Positions 35,777 to 45,585 of a DNA stretch of 64,000 bases are shown in pieces. How positions within the stretch are numbered: position 1 is the first letter of the stretch; the number at the start of each line of letters is the position of its first letter. Both the position numbers and the translations under genes were made by a program. The notes beneath the pieces are model-generated. The model had not been told where the DNA came from, made no database searches, and saw only the letters and a program-made list of their open reading frames with translations. The DNA is from Burkholderiales bacterium (GTDB lineage Bacteria; Pseudomonadota; Gammaproteobacteria; Burkholderiales; Burkholderiaceae_C): the NCBI GenBank assembly GCA_025363275.1, contig JANYEE010000260.1:1-64000 (forward strand), given 5' to 3'.

Positions 35777-36950
35777 GCCTATGTTGCTTGCTCCTTATGC
35801 CTGTACCACCGACCAGTCGCGCGGCCGCCGAATCCCCGAACCCGATGCACCTACCCGCACGCCTTACCAGCGCGATCGAGATCGCATCGTGCATTCCACC
35901 GCGTTTCGCAGGCTGGTGTACAAGACCCAAGTTTTTCTCAACCACGAAGGCGACCTGTTTCGTACGCGGCTGACGCATTCCCTGGAAGTGGCCCAACTCG
36001 GCCGTTCCATCGCGCGCTCTTTGCGTCTGGATGAAGATTTGGTGGAAGCTATCGCCCTGGCACATGACCTGGGGCACACTCCGTTCGGCCATGCCGGACA
36101 AGACGCTCTCAACGATTGCATGCAGGCGTTTGGTGGCTTTGAGCACAACCTACAAAGTCTGCGCGTGGTGGACCAACTCGAAGAGCGCTACCCCCACTAC
36201 GACGGTCTCAATCTTACGTTTGAGACCCGCGAAGGTATCTTGAAGCACTGCTCAGAAACCCATGCGCGAGAGCTGGAGGTGCAAGAACCAGGAGGGGTAG
36301 GGCGCCGCTTCCTGGACCACGCACGGCCCAGCCTGGAAGCGCAACTCTGCAATCTGGCGGATGAGATCGCCTATAACGCCCACGATGTTGACGACGGCCT
36401 ACGGTCTGGCCTGATTACTTGGGAGCAACTGCAGGCGGTTCCCTTGTTCTCGCGTTTTCTGAACATCGCTGTGGCTGAGTTTCCCGAGTTGGCTCGACCG
36501 CAAAACCAGCGACGCTGGATATACGATGTCATCCGCCGCATGCTGAGCGCACAGGTATACGACGTGATCGAAACTAGCAGCGCGGCCATCGTGGTCGCAA
36601 CTCCACAGTGTGTGGATGACGTACGCCGCACCGCGCCGCTGATTCGTTTCAGTGACAGCATGCGCCATGACTCATCGGTTTTGAAACGTTTTTTATTCCA
36701 AAACCTGTACCGCCACCCTCAGGTCATACAGACTACCGGACAGGCCAAGCAGGTGATTGCCGACCTCTTCAAAGCCTACATGGGTGTACCGTCTGAATTG
36801 CCTGCAGCTTTCACCGCGCGCACCTTCAATGGCCTCACGGTCGATACTACCAAGCTTGCGCGTGTGGTGGCCGACTACATTGCCGGCATGACTGATCGCT
36901 TCGCGTCCCGCGAGCACGAGCGGCTCACGGGCCAGCGATTGCTGGCTTAG
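35775..36950 (+). CDS. Deoxyguanosinetriphosphate triphosphohydrolase-like HD protein
   Basis: HD-domain phosphohydrolase of the dGTPase family, 391 residues, which cleaves dGTP or other dNTPs to the nucleoside and triphosphate. The opening RDRDRIVHSTAFRRLVYKTQVF is the family hallmark; metal-binding residues are in RTRLTHSLEVAQ (His) and ALAHDLGHTPFGHAG (His-Asp), with a later Asp in LADEIAYNAHDVDDGL. ATG 35775 and 35781 are both possible starts, and neither has a strong ribosome-binding site because the upstream gap is a repeat. The aroK-aroB-dgt order is common in betaproteobacteria. Confidence 0.92.
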   Translation: MPMLLAPYACTTDQSRGRRIPEPDAPTRTPYQRDRDRIVHSTAFRRLVYKTQVFLNHEGDLFRTRLTHSLEVAQLGRSIARSLRLDEDLVEAIALAHDLGHTPFGHAGQDALNDCMQAFGGFEHNLQSLRVVDQLEERYPHYDGLNLTFETREGILKHCSETHARELEVQEPGGVGRRFLDHARPSLEAQLCNLADEIAYNAHDVDDGLRSGLITWEQLQAVPLFSRFLNIAVAEFPELARPQNQRRWIYDVIRRMLSAQVYDVIETSSAAIVVATPQCVDDVRRTAPLIRFSDSMRHDSSVLKRFLFQNLYRHPQVIQTTGQAKQVIADLFKAYMGVPSELPAAFTARTFNGLTVDTTKLARVVADYIAGMTDRFASREHERLTGQRLLA

Positions 36951-37004
36951 TGGCACTTGAGATCGATAAAATCAGGCCATCAAAAACTGACGTGCCCTAC
37001 TACC

Positions 37005-37664
37005 GTGAGCTTCCTCAATCAACTCAAATTACAAGCCCATGCGTTGCAAACCCAAAAGGTGCACAACGCGGACGAGATCGTTGTCAATGCCCAGGCTACT
37101 GAGCTGGCCTGCAAGACCGTGTGGCATTACCTCAATGAGCTATGCAAGCACCTCAACGTGCTGGCCCCTGCCGCGCCCGAATTTGCGCTGGACAAGAACG
37201 CTGTTTGGCCTCCGATGAAGCTGGTGGACTTCCGGCTGGATGCGCGCAAAAAAATGCTGCGTGACCAGGAGGTGGTCGATACAATTTCTGTCGGCTGGCA
37301 CATCTTGCCTTTGCACGGAGAGCCCCGCTTGGCCACGGTCGACGTGGACTTTGTGCCAGAGCTGGAGCGGGTGATGAAAAACCTGTCGGTCGGTGGCGTG
37401 AAGTTTGAGCGCAAGGACGTGGTGCAGCCAGACAAAAAGCCCAAACGCCTTATCCGCTTTGAATGCATGACCCAGGCTCGCGGTTTTGTGACCATCACCG
37501 CGGACCACGACAACGCCCAGCTTAACTTCCGCCTAGCCAATACCTCAGGCTTTGGAGTCAAGAATGTGACCTGGCCCGCAGAGCGGATGCAATCCGAGTT
37601 CTTGGATGAATTGGCCAAACTCATCGTGGCCCAACCCAACCGCTTTGTTGTCGAACCCGCGTGA
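37005..37664 (+). CDS. Conserved hypothetical protein
   Basis: A 219-residue soluble protein I cannot assign to a function. I place the start at GTG 37005, giving SFLNQLKLQAHALQ, instead of the track start, which adds an unlikely basic leader. No signal peptide or membrane segment. It has a mixed alpha/beta look with positively charged stretches (KFERKDVVQPDKKPKRLIRFE). The next gene overlaps it (GTGATG), so it is probably co-expressed with the DUF1415 protein and the methyltransferase. Confidence 0.7.
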   Translation: MSFLNQLKLQAHALQTQKVHNADEIVVNAQATELACKTVWHYLNELCKHLNVLAPAAPEFALDKNAVWPPMKLVDFRLDARKKMLRDQEVVDTISVGWHILPLHGEPRLATVDVDFVPELERVMKNLSVGGVKFERKDVVQPDKKPKRLIRFECMTQARGFVTITADHDNAQLNFRLANTSGFGVKNVTWPAERMQSEFLDELAKLIVAQPNRFVVEPA

Positions 37665-38254
37665 TGGATGACGCTGCGGTTGTTACGTTCACGGTCCAAT
37701 GGCTGGAGCGGGCGGTCATCGGTTTGAACCTATGCCCCTTCGCCAAAGGCGTGCATGTCAAGGGCCAGATCCATTACGTGGTCACCACCGCCAGCACCCA
37801 TGCCGATCTGCTTGAATCTCTCAAAAATGAGCTCAATGGGCTGCAGGCCCAGGAATCTATTGCCCGGGACACTACACTTTTAATAGCGCCCGTGGCGTTC
37901 CCGGATTTTCTGGACTTTCATGATTTCCTGCCTGACTGCGATCGGCTGCTGCGCCGCATGAAGCTTAATGGCGTTTTTCAGATTGCCAGCTTCCATCCGC
38001 AGTTCCAGTTTGCCGATACGGCGCCTGAGGACATCGCCAATTACACCAACCGCGCTCCGTTTCCCATCCTGCACCTTCTGCGTGAAGAAAGCATTGACCG
38101 GGCTGTAGAGGCTTTTCCCGAGCCCGATGCTATTTTCGAGAAGAATATGCAAACGCTGCGAGACCTGGGTATCGACGGCTGGAACGCACTGGGCGTGCAA
38201 GCCCCAACGGGCGTGGGTGACATGCTCCCGCATGGCGAGAAGAAGGTTCTATGA
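37664..38254 (+). CDS. DUF1415 family protein
   Basis: A 196-residue cytoplasmic protein of the DUF1415 family. Conserved marks are WLERAVIGLNLCPFAKGV at the N-terminus (with a cysteine), LLIAPVAFPDFLDFHDFL, GVFQIASFHPQFQFA, and APFPILHLLREESIDRAV. The biochemical role of the family is not established. The ATG at 37664 shares a base with the previous stop; the GTG at 37661 is the alternative. The stop overlaps the next gene as ATGA, indicating a coupled three-gene unit. Confidence 0.88.
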   Translation: MDDAAVVTFTVQWLERAVIGLNLCPFAKGVHVKGQIHYVVTTASTHADLLESLKNELNGLQAQESIARDTTLLIAPVAFPDFLDFHDFLPDCDRLLRRMKLNGVFQIASFHPQFQFADTAPEDIANYTNRAPFPILHLLREESIDRAVEAFPEPDAIFEKNMQTLRDLGIDGWNALGVQAPTGVGDMLPHGEKKVL

Positions 38255-39159
38255 AATCACCGACGGGCAAAGCGCCCAAACCTGGCCTACAAGTATCGCC
38301 CTTAGCCGATGAAATCCGCCCTGGCCAATCGCTGGAGCTGCTCAAAGAGCTGCACATCCTCACCCGCGAAGGCAAGCTCAACCAGGACTCCCGGCGCAAA
38401 CTTAAGCAGGTCTACCATCTGGTGCAATTCATAGAAAAGCTGCTCAATGAGTTGCCCGCGCCAGCCAGCGGCACATTGACTTTGGCCGACCACGGCGCCG
38501 GTAAGTCCTATCTCGGTTTCATCCTTTACGATTTGTATTTCAAAGCGTTACAGCACAGCCATATCTACGGCGTGGAAACGCGCGCCGAGCTCGTCACCAA
38601 ATCGCGCGAACTGGCCAAGCACCTGGGCTTCGAGCGCATGTCGTTCTTGAACCTGAGCGTCGCCGATTCAGCCGACTCCAAGGCCATGCCTGCGCAGGTG
38701 GATGTGATCACCGCATTGCACGCCTGTGACACGGCCACCGACGACGCCATTGCCTTTGGCTTGCAAAAAGGTGCTCAGGCTATGGTGTTAGTGCCCTGCT
38801 GCCAGGCCGAAATTGCCCGTAGCCTCAACGCCAACAAGGCTCTGTCTTTGGGCCGCACACCGCTGGCCGAACTGTGGCGTCATCCGTTGCATACCCGTGA
38901 GGTGGGTAGCCAGCTCACCAACGTATTGCGCTGCCTGTACCTGGAGGCCTGGGGCTACCACGTGACGGTAACTGAGCTGGTGGGCTGGGAGCACAGCATG
39001 AAAAACGAGCTGATTCTGGCCCGCCACACTGGCCGCCAGTCCAGTCAACCCAAGCGGGCCGCGGCCCAGCGCTTGCGGGCTTTGTTACAAGAATTTGGCT
39101 TGTCGGAGCTGCTTAACACGCGCTTTACCTTGCCACATGACAACGAAACCTTAGACTGA
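38251..39159 (+). CDS. SAM-dependent methyltransferase, substrate unknown
   Basis: A 302-residue protein with a class I methyltransferase fold. The SAM-binding region is LADHGAGKSYLGFILYDLYF near residue 80, followed by an acidic strand end (IYGVETRAEL), and the motif IV-like region VDVITALHACDTATDDAI, which contains the ALHACD seen in Methyltransf_32-type and related RNA methyltransferases. A cysteine pair LVPCCQ follows. No membrane segments. Start overlaps the DUF1415 gene by four bases. An rRNA or tRNA substrate is possible but not shown. Confidence 0.82.
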   Translation: MKSPTGKAPKPGLQVSPLADEIRPGQSLELLKELHILTREGKLNQDSRRKLKQVYHLVQFIEKLLNELPAPASGTLTLADHGAGKSYLGFILYDLYFKALQHSHIYGVETRAELVTKSRELAKHLGFERMSFLNLSVADSADSKAMPAQVDVITALHACDTATDDAIAFGLQKGAQAMVLVPCCQAEIARSLNANKALSLGRTPLAELWRHPLHTREVGSQLTNVLRCLYLEAWGYHVTVTELVGWEHSMKNELILARHTGRQSSQPKRAAAQRLRALLQEFGLSELLNTRFTLPHDNETLD

Positions 39160-39209
39160 TACGTTTAAGAGGCAGGGGTTAGCATGCCCACAAATTTATG
39201 GAGTTAGCA

Positions 39210-39692
39210 ATGCAACGATTTTTGAGTTTGACTCTGTCTGCGGCTTTGGTTGCCACATTGGCCGCCTGCGCCAGCAGCAACCCCGACGTGATTTCACGCA
39301 GCGACGCACAGCGCATGTCTCTGGTCCAGGACGGTACGGTGCTCACGGTTCGCCCTGTCGTCGTTGACGGCAGCCAGTCCGGCGTGGGTGCAGCTGTTGG
39401 CGGCGTAGTGGGCGCCATTGGCGGCTATGGTGGCAGCGGTGTGAACCGAGAAGCACAAGTGCTAGGCGTCCTTGCGGGTGTAGCCGGTGCCGCGGCGGGC
39501 AACGCCATTGAGCGCATGAGTACCAAGGAAGATGCGCTGGAAATTTTGGTGCAACTTAAATCCGGTGATCGCCGCGCGATTGTTCAAGCCAAGGGCACTG
39601 AAAACTTCAATCCAGGTGACCCCGTCATCATCGTGACTACCGGTGGCAAGGTGCGTGTTTCCAAAGCGCCTCCTATCATCCGGGCGCAATAA
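39210..39692 (+). CDS. Glycine-zipper outer membrane lipoprotein (SlyB/Pcp type)
   Basis: A 160-residue lipoprotein. The lipobox LAAC lies near residue 20 after the signal MQRFLSLTLSAALVATLA. The central part is a glycine zipper (GVGAAVGGVVGAIGGYGGSG and VLGVLAGVAGAAAGNAIE), typical of SlyB/Pcp-like envelope proteins, followed by a small beta domain (EILVQLKSGDRRAIVQAKGT). The ATG at 39210 follows a GGAG site, better than the track start at 39198. A strong terminator follows. Such proteins stabilise outer-membrane proteins under stress in some bacteria. Confidence 0.87.
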   Translation: MQRFLSLTLSAALVATLAACASSNPDVISRSDAQRMSLVQDGTVLTVRPVVVDGSQSGVGAAVGGVVGAIGGYGGSGVNREAQVLGVLAGVAGAAAGNAIERMSTKEDALEILVQLKSGDRRAIVQAKGTENFNPGDPVIIVTTGGKVRVSKAPPIIRAQ

Positions 39693-39708
39693 CTAGCTCC
39701 CAGCGTCT

Positions 39709-39738
39709 AAAAGCCGGTACCGCGAGGCTCCGGCTTTT
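39709..39738 (+). terminator. Rho-independent terminator after the lipoprotein gene
   Basis: AAAAGCCGG pairs perfectly with CCGGCTTTT around a 12-base loop, with T bases following. It lies 16 bases after the stop codon. Confidence 0.88.
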
Positions 39739-39757
39739 CTACTGCCCTTAAGGGGTA

Positions 39758-39799
39758 GTAATGGGGGTCGGTAATGGGGGTCGGATTCCAATTAAGATG
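39758..39799. repeat. Left flank of the RAYT gene: tandem 13-mers and GGGGTCGGATTCC motif
   Basis: GTAATGGGGGTCG occurs twice in direct tandem (39758-39770 and 39771-39783), continuing into GGATTCCAATTAA. An inverted relative of GGGGTCGGATTCC lies on the far side of the transposase gene at 40.62 kb. The region is very G-rich. Confidence 0.7.
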
Positions 39800-39825
39800 T
39801 GACTTTATTATGTTTTGGCACGCCC

Positions 39826-40527
39826 ATGGCCCGACAACCCCGCCTCTCCCTGGCCGGTTACCCACATCACATCATCCAGCGCGGCAACAACCGGCAGGTG
39901 ATTTTTATGGACGTGGCTGATCGCCAGTTTTTTTTGGATCTGCTGGAAGCGCATTCCAGGCAATTCGGTGTTGCCATCCATAGTTACGTGCTTATGGATA
40001 ACCATGTGCATTTGCTGGCAACGCCGGGCACGGCTGAGGCGCTGCCGGGCATGATGCAAGCGGTGGGGCGTCGTTACGTGCGTTACTTCAACGATCGCCA
40101 CGGCCGAACGGGCACGCTCTGGGACGGACGCTACAAATCCACGCTGGTGCAGTCCGAGTCCTATTTACTAACGTGTATGGCCTACCTGGATTTGAACCCG
40201 GTACGCGCTGGCCTGGTTGCACAGCCGTCCGATTACGCATGGTCCAGTCATGGCCATTACACCGGCCAGCGCACCGACAAGCTCATCACACCACATCCTT
40301 TGGCTTGGGAGCTAGGCAATACTCCGTTTGCCCGCGAGGCCGCCTACGCCAGCTTGGTGCAGGGTGGCTTGGTGCGCAGCGAGCAGACTGCCATTACCGA
40401 CTCGGCACTGTACGGCTGGGCTTTGGGTGATCCAGAGTTTGTCGCAAATCTGCAAAAGAAAACGCCACGCCGCTTGGTCAAGGGACAGGCAGGGCGACCC
40501 AAAAGTACCCTGAAAATTAGAGAATAG
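39826..40527 (+). CDS. REP-associated tyrosine transposase (RAYT, IS200/Y1 type)
   Basis: A 233-residue HUH/Y1 transposase of the RAYT group, single-copy relatives of IS200/IS605 transposases thought to act on REP-like palindromes. The HUH motif is in YVLMDNHVHLLATP (residues about 55-68), and the N-terminal PHHIIQRGNNRQVIF is the family signature. The candidate catalytic tyrosine lies in RRYVRYFNDRHGRTGTLWDGRYK, with LNPVRAGLV following. The start at 39826 gives the canonical MARQPRL. It is flanked by inverted GGGGTC motifs and lies beside gltB. The reading frame looks intact, so it may be active. Confidence 0.93.
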   Translation: MARQPRLSLAGYPHHIIQRGNNRQVIFMDVADRQFFLDLLEAHSRQFGVAIHSYVLMDNHVHLLATPGTAEALPGMMQAVGRRYVRYFNDRHGRTGTLWDGRYKSTLVQSESYLLTCMAYLDLNPVRAGLVAQPSDYAWSSHGHYTGQRTDKLITPHPLAWELGNTPFAREAAYASLVQGGLVRSEQTAITDSALYGWALGDPEFVANLQKKTPRRLVKGQAGRPKSTLKIRE

Positions 40528-40701
40528 TATCCCTGGCCCTTGTATTTATTACCTTCGGTGCTATGTATTTTGATGTGTCCCTAAATAAAATTATTGATGA
40601 ATTGATCTTATGTAATAGGGATTTGACCCCAATTAAAGTAATTGGCAAGCTTGTTGCATTGCAGTATTCTCTCGTTCCAATGCAATTTTCAGGAGAGCGC
40701 C
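40528..40701. other. Intergenic region with right RAYT flank and gltB leader
   Basis: After the transposase the sequence turns AT-rich and holds ATAGGGATTTGACCCCAATTAAAGTAATTGG at 40615-40645. Its reverse complement resembles the left-flank motif, and CCAATTAAAGTAATTGG is itself a dyad. The gltB ribosome-binding site AGGAGAG lies at 40691-40697. Confidence 0.6.
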
Positions 40702-43700
40702 ATGACTACGGCAGCCGAAATCAAACACCTCGTCGACCACGGTTTGTATTCCAACTCCCATGAGCACGACGCCTGCGGCGTGGGCTTTGTGGCCCATATC
40801 CGAGGTGAGAAGAGCCACTCGATTGTCAAAAATGCGTTGAAGATCTTGGAGAACCTGGACCACCGGGGTGCAGTGGGTGCGGACAAGCTGATGGGCGATG
40901 GTGCCGGCATCCTGATCCAACTACCCGACGCGTTGTACCGCGAAGAAATGGCCCGGGCTGGAACGGCCCCTGACGGCTCCGTGGGCGTGACATTGCCGCC
41001 CCCCGGCGAATACGGCGTTGGCATGATCTTCTTGCCCAAAGAGCACGCGTCCCGCCTGGCCTGCGAGCAGGAGATGGAGCGTGCCATCAAGGCTGAAGGG
41101 CAGGTGCTGCTGGGCTGGCGCGATGTGCCGGTCAATCGCGACATGCCTATGTCGCCCACCGTGCGCGAAAAAGAACCCATTCAGCGCCAAGTGTTCATCG
41201 GCCGGGGTCAGGATGTGATCGTGCAGGACGCTCTGGAGCGTAAGCTCTACGTCATCCGCAAGACTGCCAGTGCGGCGATTCAGAACCTGCAACTCAAGCA
41301 CAGCAAGGAATACTACGTTCCCAGCATGTCCAGCCGCACCATGGTCTACAAGGGCCTGCTGTTAGCCAATCAAGTGGGCGTGTACTTCAAGGATCTGGAG
41401 GACGAGCGTTGTGTGTCAGCCTTGGGCCTGGTACACCAGCGCTTCTCGACCAACACTTTCCCCGAGTGGCCGCTGGCCCACCCCTACCGCTACGTGGCGC
41501 ACAACGGTGAGATCAACACCGTCAAAGGTAACTACAACTGGATGAAGGCGCGCGAAGGCGTGATGTCCTCGCCCGTTCTGGCGGCGGACTTGCAAAAGCT
41601 GTACCCCATTAGCTTCGCAGGCCAGTCCGACACCGCTACGTTTGACAACTGTCTGGAACTGCTGACCATGGCGGGCTACCCGCTGAGCCAGGCCGTGATG
41701 ATGATGATCCCCGAGCCTTGGGAGCAGCACACCACGATGGATTCGCGCCGCAAAGCTTTTTATGAATACCACGCCGCGATGATGGAACCCTGGGACGGCC
41801 CGGCCTCCATCGTGTTCACCGATGGTCGTCAGATCGGTGCCACGCTGGACCGCAATGGACTGCGCCCCTCCCGCTACTGCATCACCGATGACGACCTGGT
41901 CATCATGGGCTCGGAATCCGGCGTATTGCCCGTACCTGAGAACAGAATAGTGCGTAAATGGCGCTTGCAGCCGGGCAAGATGTTCCTGATTGATCTGGAA
42001 CAAGGCCGCATGATTGACGATGAGGAGCTTAAAGCCAACCTCGCCAACAGCAAGCCCTACAAGCAGTGGATCGAGAACCTGCGCATCAAACTCGATGATG
42101 TGACATTCTCCGACCGCCGTAAAGACGTGACGTTTGCTGCGGTGGTGGAAGGCGTAGAACCCAAGCGTATGACCGACAAAGTCAACCTGCTAGACCGCCA
42201 GCAGGCCTTTGGTTTCACACAAGAGGACTTGAAATTCCTGATCGCACCCATGGCGACCGCGGGCGAAGAAGCCATCGGCTCCATGGGCAACGACAGCCCG
42301 CTGGCTGTGCTCTCAGACAAAAACAAACCGCTGTACAACTACTTCAAGCAGTTGTTTGCCCAGGTGACCAATCCGCCGATCGACCCTATTCGCGAAGCCA
42401 TCGTGATGTCGCTGGTGTCGTTTATCGGCCCCAAGCCCAATTTGCTCGACATTAACCAAGTCAACCCGCCGATGCGCCTGGAGGTGAGCCAGCCGGTGCT
42501 GAACTTTGCAGACATGGCCAAGCTGCGTAACATTGAGCAGCACACCCAGGGTAAGTTCCGCAGTTACACGTTGGACATCACCTACCCATTCGATTGGGGA
42601 CACGAGGGGGTAGAAGCCAAGCTAGCATCGCTGTGTGCGGAAGCTGTAGACGCGATCAAGGGGGGTAAAAATATCCTGATCATCAGCGACCGCGGCTTGA
42701 ACGCAACGCAGGTAGCCATTCCGGCATTGCTGGCCTTGAGTGCCATTCACCAACATCTTGTGGCTGAGGGCTTACGCACCACTGCAGGCTTGGTGGTGGA
42801 AACCGGTACTGCCCGTGAAGTACACCATTTTGCAGTGCTGGCAGGTTATGGTGCTGAAGCCGTGCACCCCTATCTGGCGCTGGAAACGCTGGCCCATATT
42901 CACAAGGACTTGCCGGGTGATCTGAGCGCCGATAAGGCCATCTACAACTATGTGAAAGCCGTGGGCAAGGGCCTGTCCAAGATCATGTCCAAGATGGGCG
43001 TGAGCACCTACATGAGCTACTGCGGTGCCCAGTTGTTTGAGGCGATCGGCTTGTCCACCGAGACCGTCAACAAATACTTTACCGGCACGCCCAGCCGTGT
43101 CGAAGGCATCGGCGTTTTCGAGATTGCGGAGGAAGCTATTCGCATGCACAAGGGCGCTTTCAGCGCCGACCCGGTGCTGGCCAACGCGCTGGAAACTGGC
43201 GGTGAATACGCCTGGCGCGTGCGTGGCGAAGACCATATGTGGACGCCCGATGCAATCGCCAAGTTGCAGCACTCTACCCGTGCCAATAACTGGAACACCT
43301 ATAAGGAATACGCGCAGATCATTAACGATCAAAGCAAGCGTCATTTGACTTTACGCGGTCTGTTCGAGTTCAAAATTGACCCAGCCAAGGCCATACCTGT
43401 GGACGAAGTGGAGAGCGCCAAAGAGATCGTCAAACGCTTCGCCACCGGCGCCATGTCGCTGGGCTCCATCAGCACCGAAGCCCATGCTACGCTGGCTGTT
43501 GCCATGAACCGCATAGGCGGTAAAAGCAACACCGGTGAGGGCGGCGAGGACCCCGCACGTTATCGCCAAGAGCTCAAGGGCATCCCGATCAAGCAGGGTC
43601 AGACCATGGCCGACATCATTGGCCATGATGTGGTGGAAGTGGATATTCCATTGCTGCCGACCGACTCACTACGCTCCAAAATCAAGCAGGTCGCGTCCGG

Positions 43701-45516
43701 CCGTTTTGGTGTTACTGCTGAGTACCTGTCCAGCGCCGATCAGATCCAGATCAAAATGGCCCAGGGCGCCAAGCCGGGTGAGGGTGGTCAGCTCCCCGGT
43801 GGCAAGGTGTCCGAGTACATCGGTCGTTTGCGCCACTCTGTGCAGGGCGTTGGCCTGATTTCGCCTCCGCCACACCACGACATTTATTCGATCGAAGATT
43901 TGGCGCAGCTGATTCACGATCTGAAGAACGTCGCACCGCACTCCGGTATCAGCGTCAAGCTGGTAGCCGAAATTGGTGTGGGCACAATTGCTGCCGGCGT
44001 TGCCAAGTGCAAGGCCGATCATGTGGTGATTGCCGGCCACGATGGTGGTACGGGCGCTTCACCCTGGTCGTCTATCAAGCATTGCGGCAGCCCGTGGGAA
44101 ATCGGCTTGGCAGAAACACAGCAGACCCTGGTGCTGAACCGTCTACGCAGCCGCATCCGTGTGCAGGCAGATGGTCAGATGAAAACTGGCCGCGACGTTG
44201 CGATTGGTGCTCTGCTGGGCGCCGATGAATTCGGCTTCGCTACCGCACCGCTGGTGGTGGAGGGCTGCATCATGATGCGCAAGTGCCATCTGAACACCTG
44301 TCCGGTGGGTGTGGCTACGCAAGACCCACAGCTGCGCAAAAAATTCTCTGGCAAGCCGGAGCATGTCGTAAATTACTTCTTCTTCATCGCCGAAGAGGTA
44401 CGCCAAATCATGGCCCAACTCGGTATCCGTAAGTTCGACGATCTGATTGGCCGCTCTGATTTACTGGACACCCGCAAGGGCATTGAGCATTGGAAGGCAC
44501 AGGGACTGGATTTCGGTCGTCTGTTTGCCCAGCCCCAAGTGCCAGCCGATGTGCCACGTTTTCAGACGCTGGAGCAGGACCACGGCCTGGAAAAAGCGCT
44601 GGACAATGTGTTGATCGCCAAGAGCCGCGCGGCTATCGACAAGGGCGAAAAAGTCCAGTTTATGGAAGCTGCCCGCAACGTCAATCGGTCCGTAGGAGCC
44701 ATGCTCTCTGGCGCGGTTACCAAAGTGCACCCTGAGGGCTTGCCGGACAATACCATCCACATTCAGTTGGAGGGTACCGGTGGGCAATCGTTTGGCGCCT
44801 TCTTGTGCAAGGGAATCACGTTGTATTTGATTGGCGATGCCAACGACTACACCGGCAAAGGTTTGTCGGGCGGCCGTGTGGTGGTGCGCCCGAGCATTGA
44901 TTTCCGCGGAGCAGCGATCAACAACACCATCGTCGGCAACACCGTGATGTACGGTGCCACTGCGGGGGAGGCCTTTTTCAGCGGCGTGGGTGGTGAGCGC
45001 TTTGCAGTACGTTTATCGGGCGCCACTGCAGTGATCGAGGGTACTGGTGACCACGGTTGCGAATACATGACGGGCGGTACGGTCGCTGTGTTGGGTAAAA
45101 CGGGTCGTAACTTCGCAGCCGGTATGAGTGGCGGCATTGCCTATGTCTATGACGAAGACGGCCAGTTCGCCACGCGCTGCAACACCGCCATGGTCTCGAT
45201 GGAAAAAGTACTGACTACCCAGGAGCAGGAAGCACAAATCGACAAGGCCTTGTGGCACCGGGGTCAAAGCGACGAAGCCCAACTGCGCAAGTTGCTGGAA
45301 GAGCACAACCGCTGGACTGGCAGCAAGCGTGCCCGTGACCTGCTGGACCATTGGGATACCGCCCGCGCCAAATTCGTCAAGGTCTTCCCACTAGAGTACA
45401 AACGTGCTTTGGGTGAGATTCATGCACGTAAAGTGGCTGTGGCCCAGGTAGAACCTGTCCGGGTAGCTCCTAAAAAGATAGCGTCCGAGAAAAAAGACGG
45501 CGTACCCGCCAAGTAG
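40702..45516 (+). CDS. gltB: Glutamate synthase large subunit
   Basis: Large (alpha) subunit of NADPH-dependent glutamate synthase, 1604 residues, making two glutamates from glutamine and 2-oxoglutarate. ATG at 40702 follows AGGAGAG; the track start 20 codons earlier lacks a site. The N-terminal glutaminase domain has the nucleophile cysteine in [10 protein letters not shown] (Cys25), to be exposed by propeptide removal. The FMN-binding synthase domain has [16 protein letters not shown] and [12 protein letters not shown], and the 3Fe-4S cluster cysteines are in [19 protein letters not shown]. The C-terminal GXGXG repeats ([17 protein letters not shown]) form the beta-helix. Confidence 0.98.
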   Translation: MTTAAEIKHLVDHGLYSNSHEHDACGVGFVAHIRGEKSHSIVKNALKILENLDHRGAVGADKLMGDGAGILIQLPDALYREEMARAGTAPDGSVGVTLPPPGEYGVGMIFLPKEHASRLACEQEMERAIKAEGQVLLGWRDVPVNRDMPMSPTVREKEPIQRQVFIGRGQDVIVQDALERKLYVIRKTASAAIQNLQLKHSKEYYVPSMSSRTMVYKGLLLANQVGVYFKDLEDERCVSALGLVHQRFSTNTFPEWPLAHPYRYVAHNGEINTVKGNYNWMKAREGVMSSPVLAADLQKLYPISFAGQSDTATFDNCLELLTMAGYPLSQAVMMMIPEPWEQHTTMDSRRKAFYEYHAAMMEPWDGPASIVFTDGRQIGATLDRNGLRPSRYCITDDDLVIMGSESGVLPVPENRIVRKWRLQPGKMFLIDLEQGRMIDDEELKANLANSKPYKQWIENLRIKLDDVTFSDRRKDVTFAAVVEGVEPKRMTDKVNLLDRQQAFGFTQEDLKFLIAPMATAGEEAIGSMGNDSPLAVLSDKNKPLYNYFKQLFAQVTNPPIDPIREAIVMSLVSFIGPKPNLLDINQVNPPMRLEVSQPVLNFADMAKLRNIEQHTQGKFRSYTLDITYPFDWGHEGVEAKLASLCAEAVDAIKGGKNILIISDRGLNATQVAIPALLALSAIHQHLVAEGLRTTAGLVVETGTAREVHHFAVLAGYGAEAVHPYLALETLAHIHKDLPGDLSADKAIYNYVKAVGKGLSKIMSKMGVSTYMSYCGAQLFEAIGLSTETVNKYFTGTPSRVEGIGVFEIAEEAIRMHKGAFSADPVLANALETGGEYAWRVRGEDHMWTPDAIAKLQHSTRANNWNTYKEYAQIINDQSKRHLTLRGLFEFKIDPAKAIPVDEVESAKEIVKRFATGAMSLGSISTEAHATLAVAMNRIGGKSNTGEGGEDPARYRQELKGIPIKQGQTMADIIGHDVVEVDIPLLPTDSLRSKIKQVASGRFGVTAEYLSSADQIQIKMAQGAKPGEGGQLPGGKVSEYIGRLRHSVQGVGLISPPPHHDIYSIEDLAQLIHDLKNVAPHSGISVKLVAEIGVGTIAAGVAKCKADHVVIAGHDGGTGASPWSSIKHCGSPWEIGLAETQQTLVLNRLRSRIRVQADGQMKTGRDVAIGALLGADEFGFATAPLVVEGCIMMRKCHLNTCPVGVATQDPQLRKKFSGKPEHVVNYFFFIAEEVRQIMAQLGIRKFDDLIGRSDLLDTRKGIEHWKAQGLDFGRLFAQPQVPADVPRFQTLEQDHGLEKALDNVLIAKSRAAIDKGEKVQFMEAARNVNRSVGAMLSGAVTKVHPEGLPDNTIHIQLEGTGGQSFGAFLCKGITLYLIGDANDYTGKGLSGGRVVVRPSIDFRGAAINNTIVGNTVMYGATAGEAFFSGVGGERFAVRLSGATAVIEGTGDHGCEYMTGGTVAVLGKTGRNFAAGMSGGIAYVYDEDGQFATRCNTAMVSMEKVLTTQEQEAQIDKALWHRGQSDEAQLRKLLEEHNRWTGSKRARDLLDHWDTARAKFVKVFPLEYKRALGEIHARKVAVAQVEPVRVAPKKIASEKKDGVPAK

Positions 45517-45585
45517 GTCCACCGCCAGCAGTCACTTCAAAGTTTGAAGGCCGACCCGGCGGTTGGCCCCGCAAAAGGATAAAAA

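Noticed and set aside
37874-37890. TTTTAATAGCGCC in the DUF1415 gene as a repeat fragment
   Set aside because: Only half a dyad with no matching left arm; too short to separate from chance.
41416-42003. 195-residue ORF antisense to gltB
   Set aside because: Shadow of gltB; no start signals or domain.
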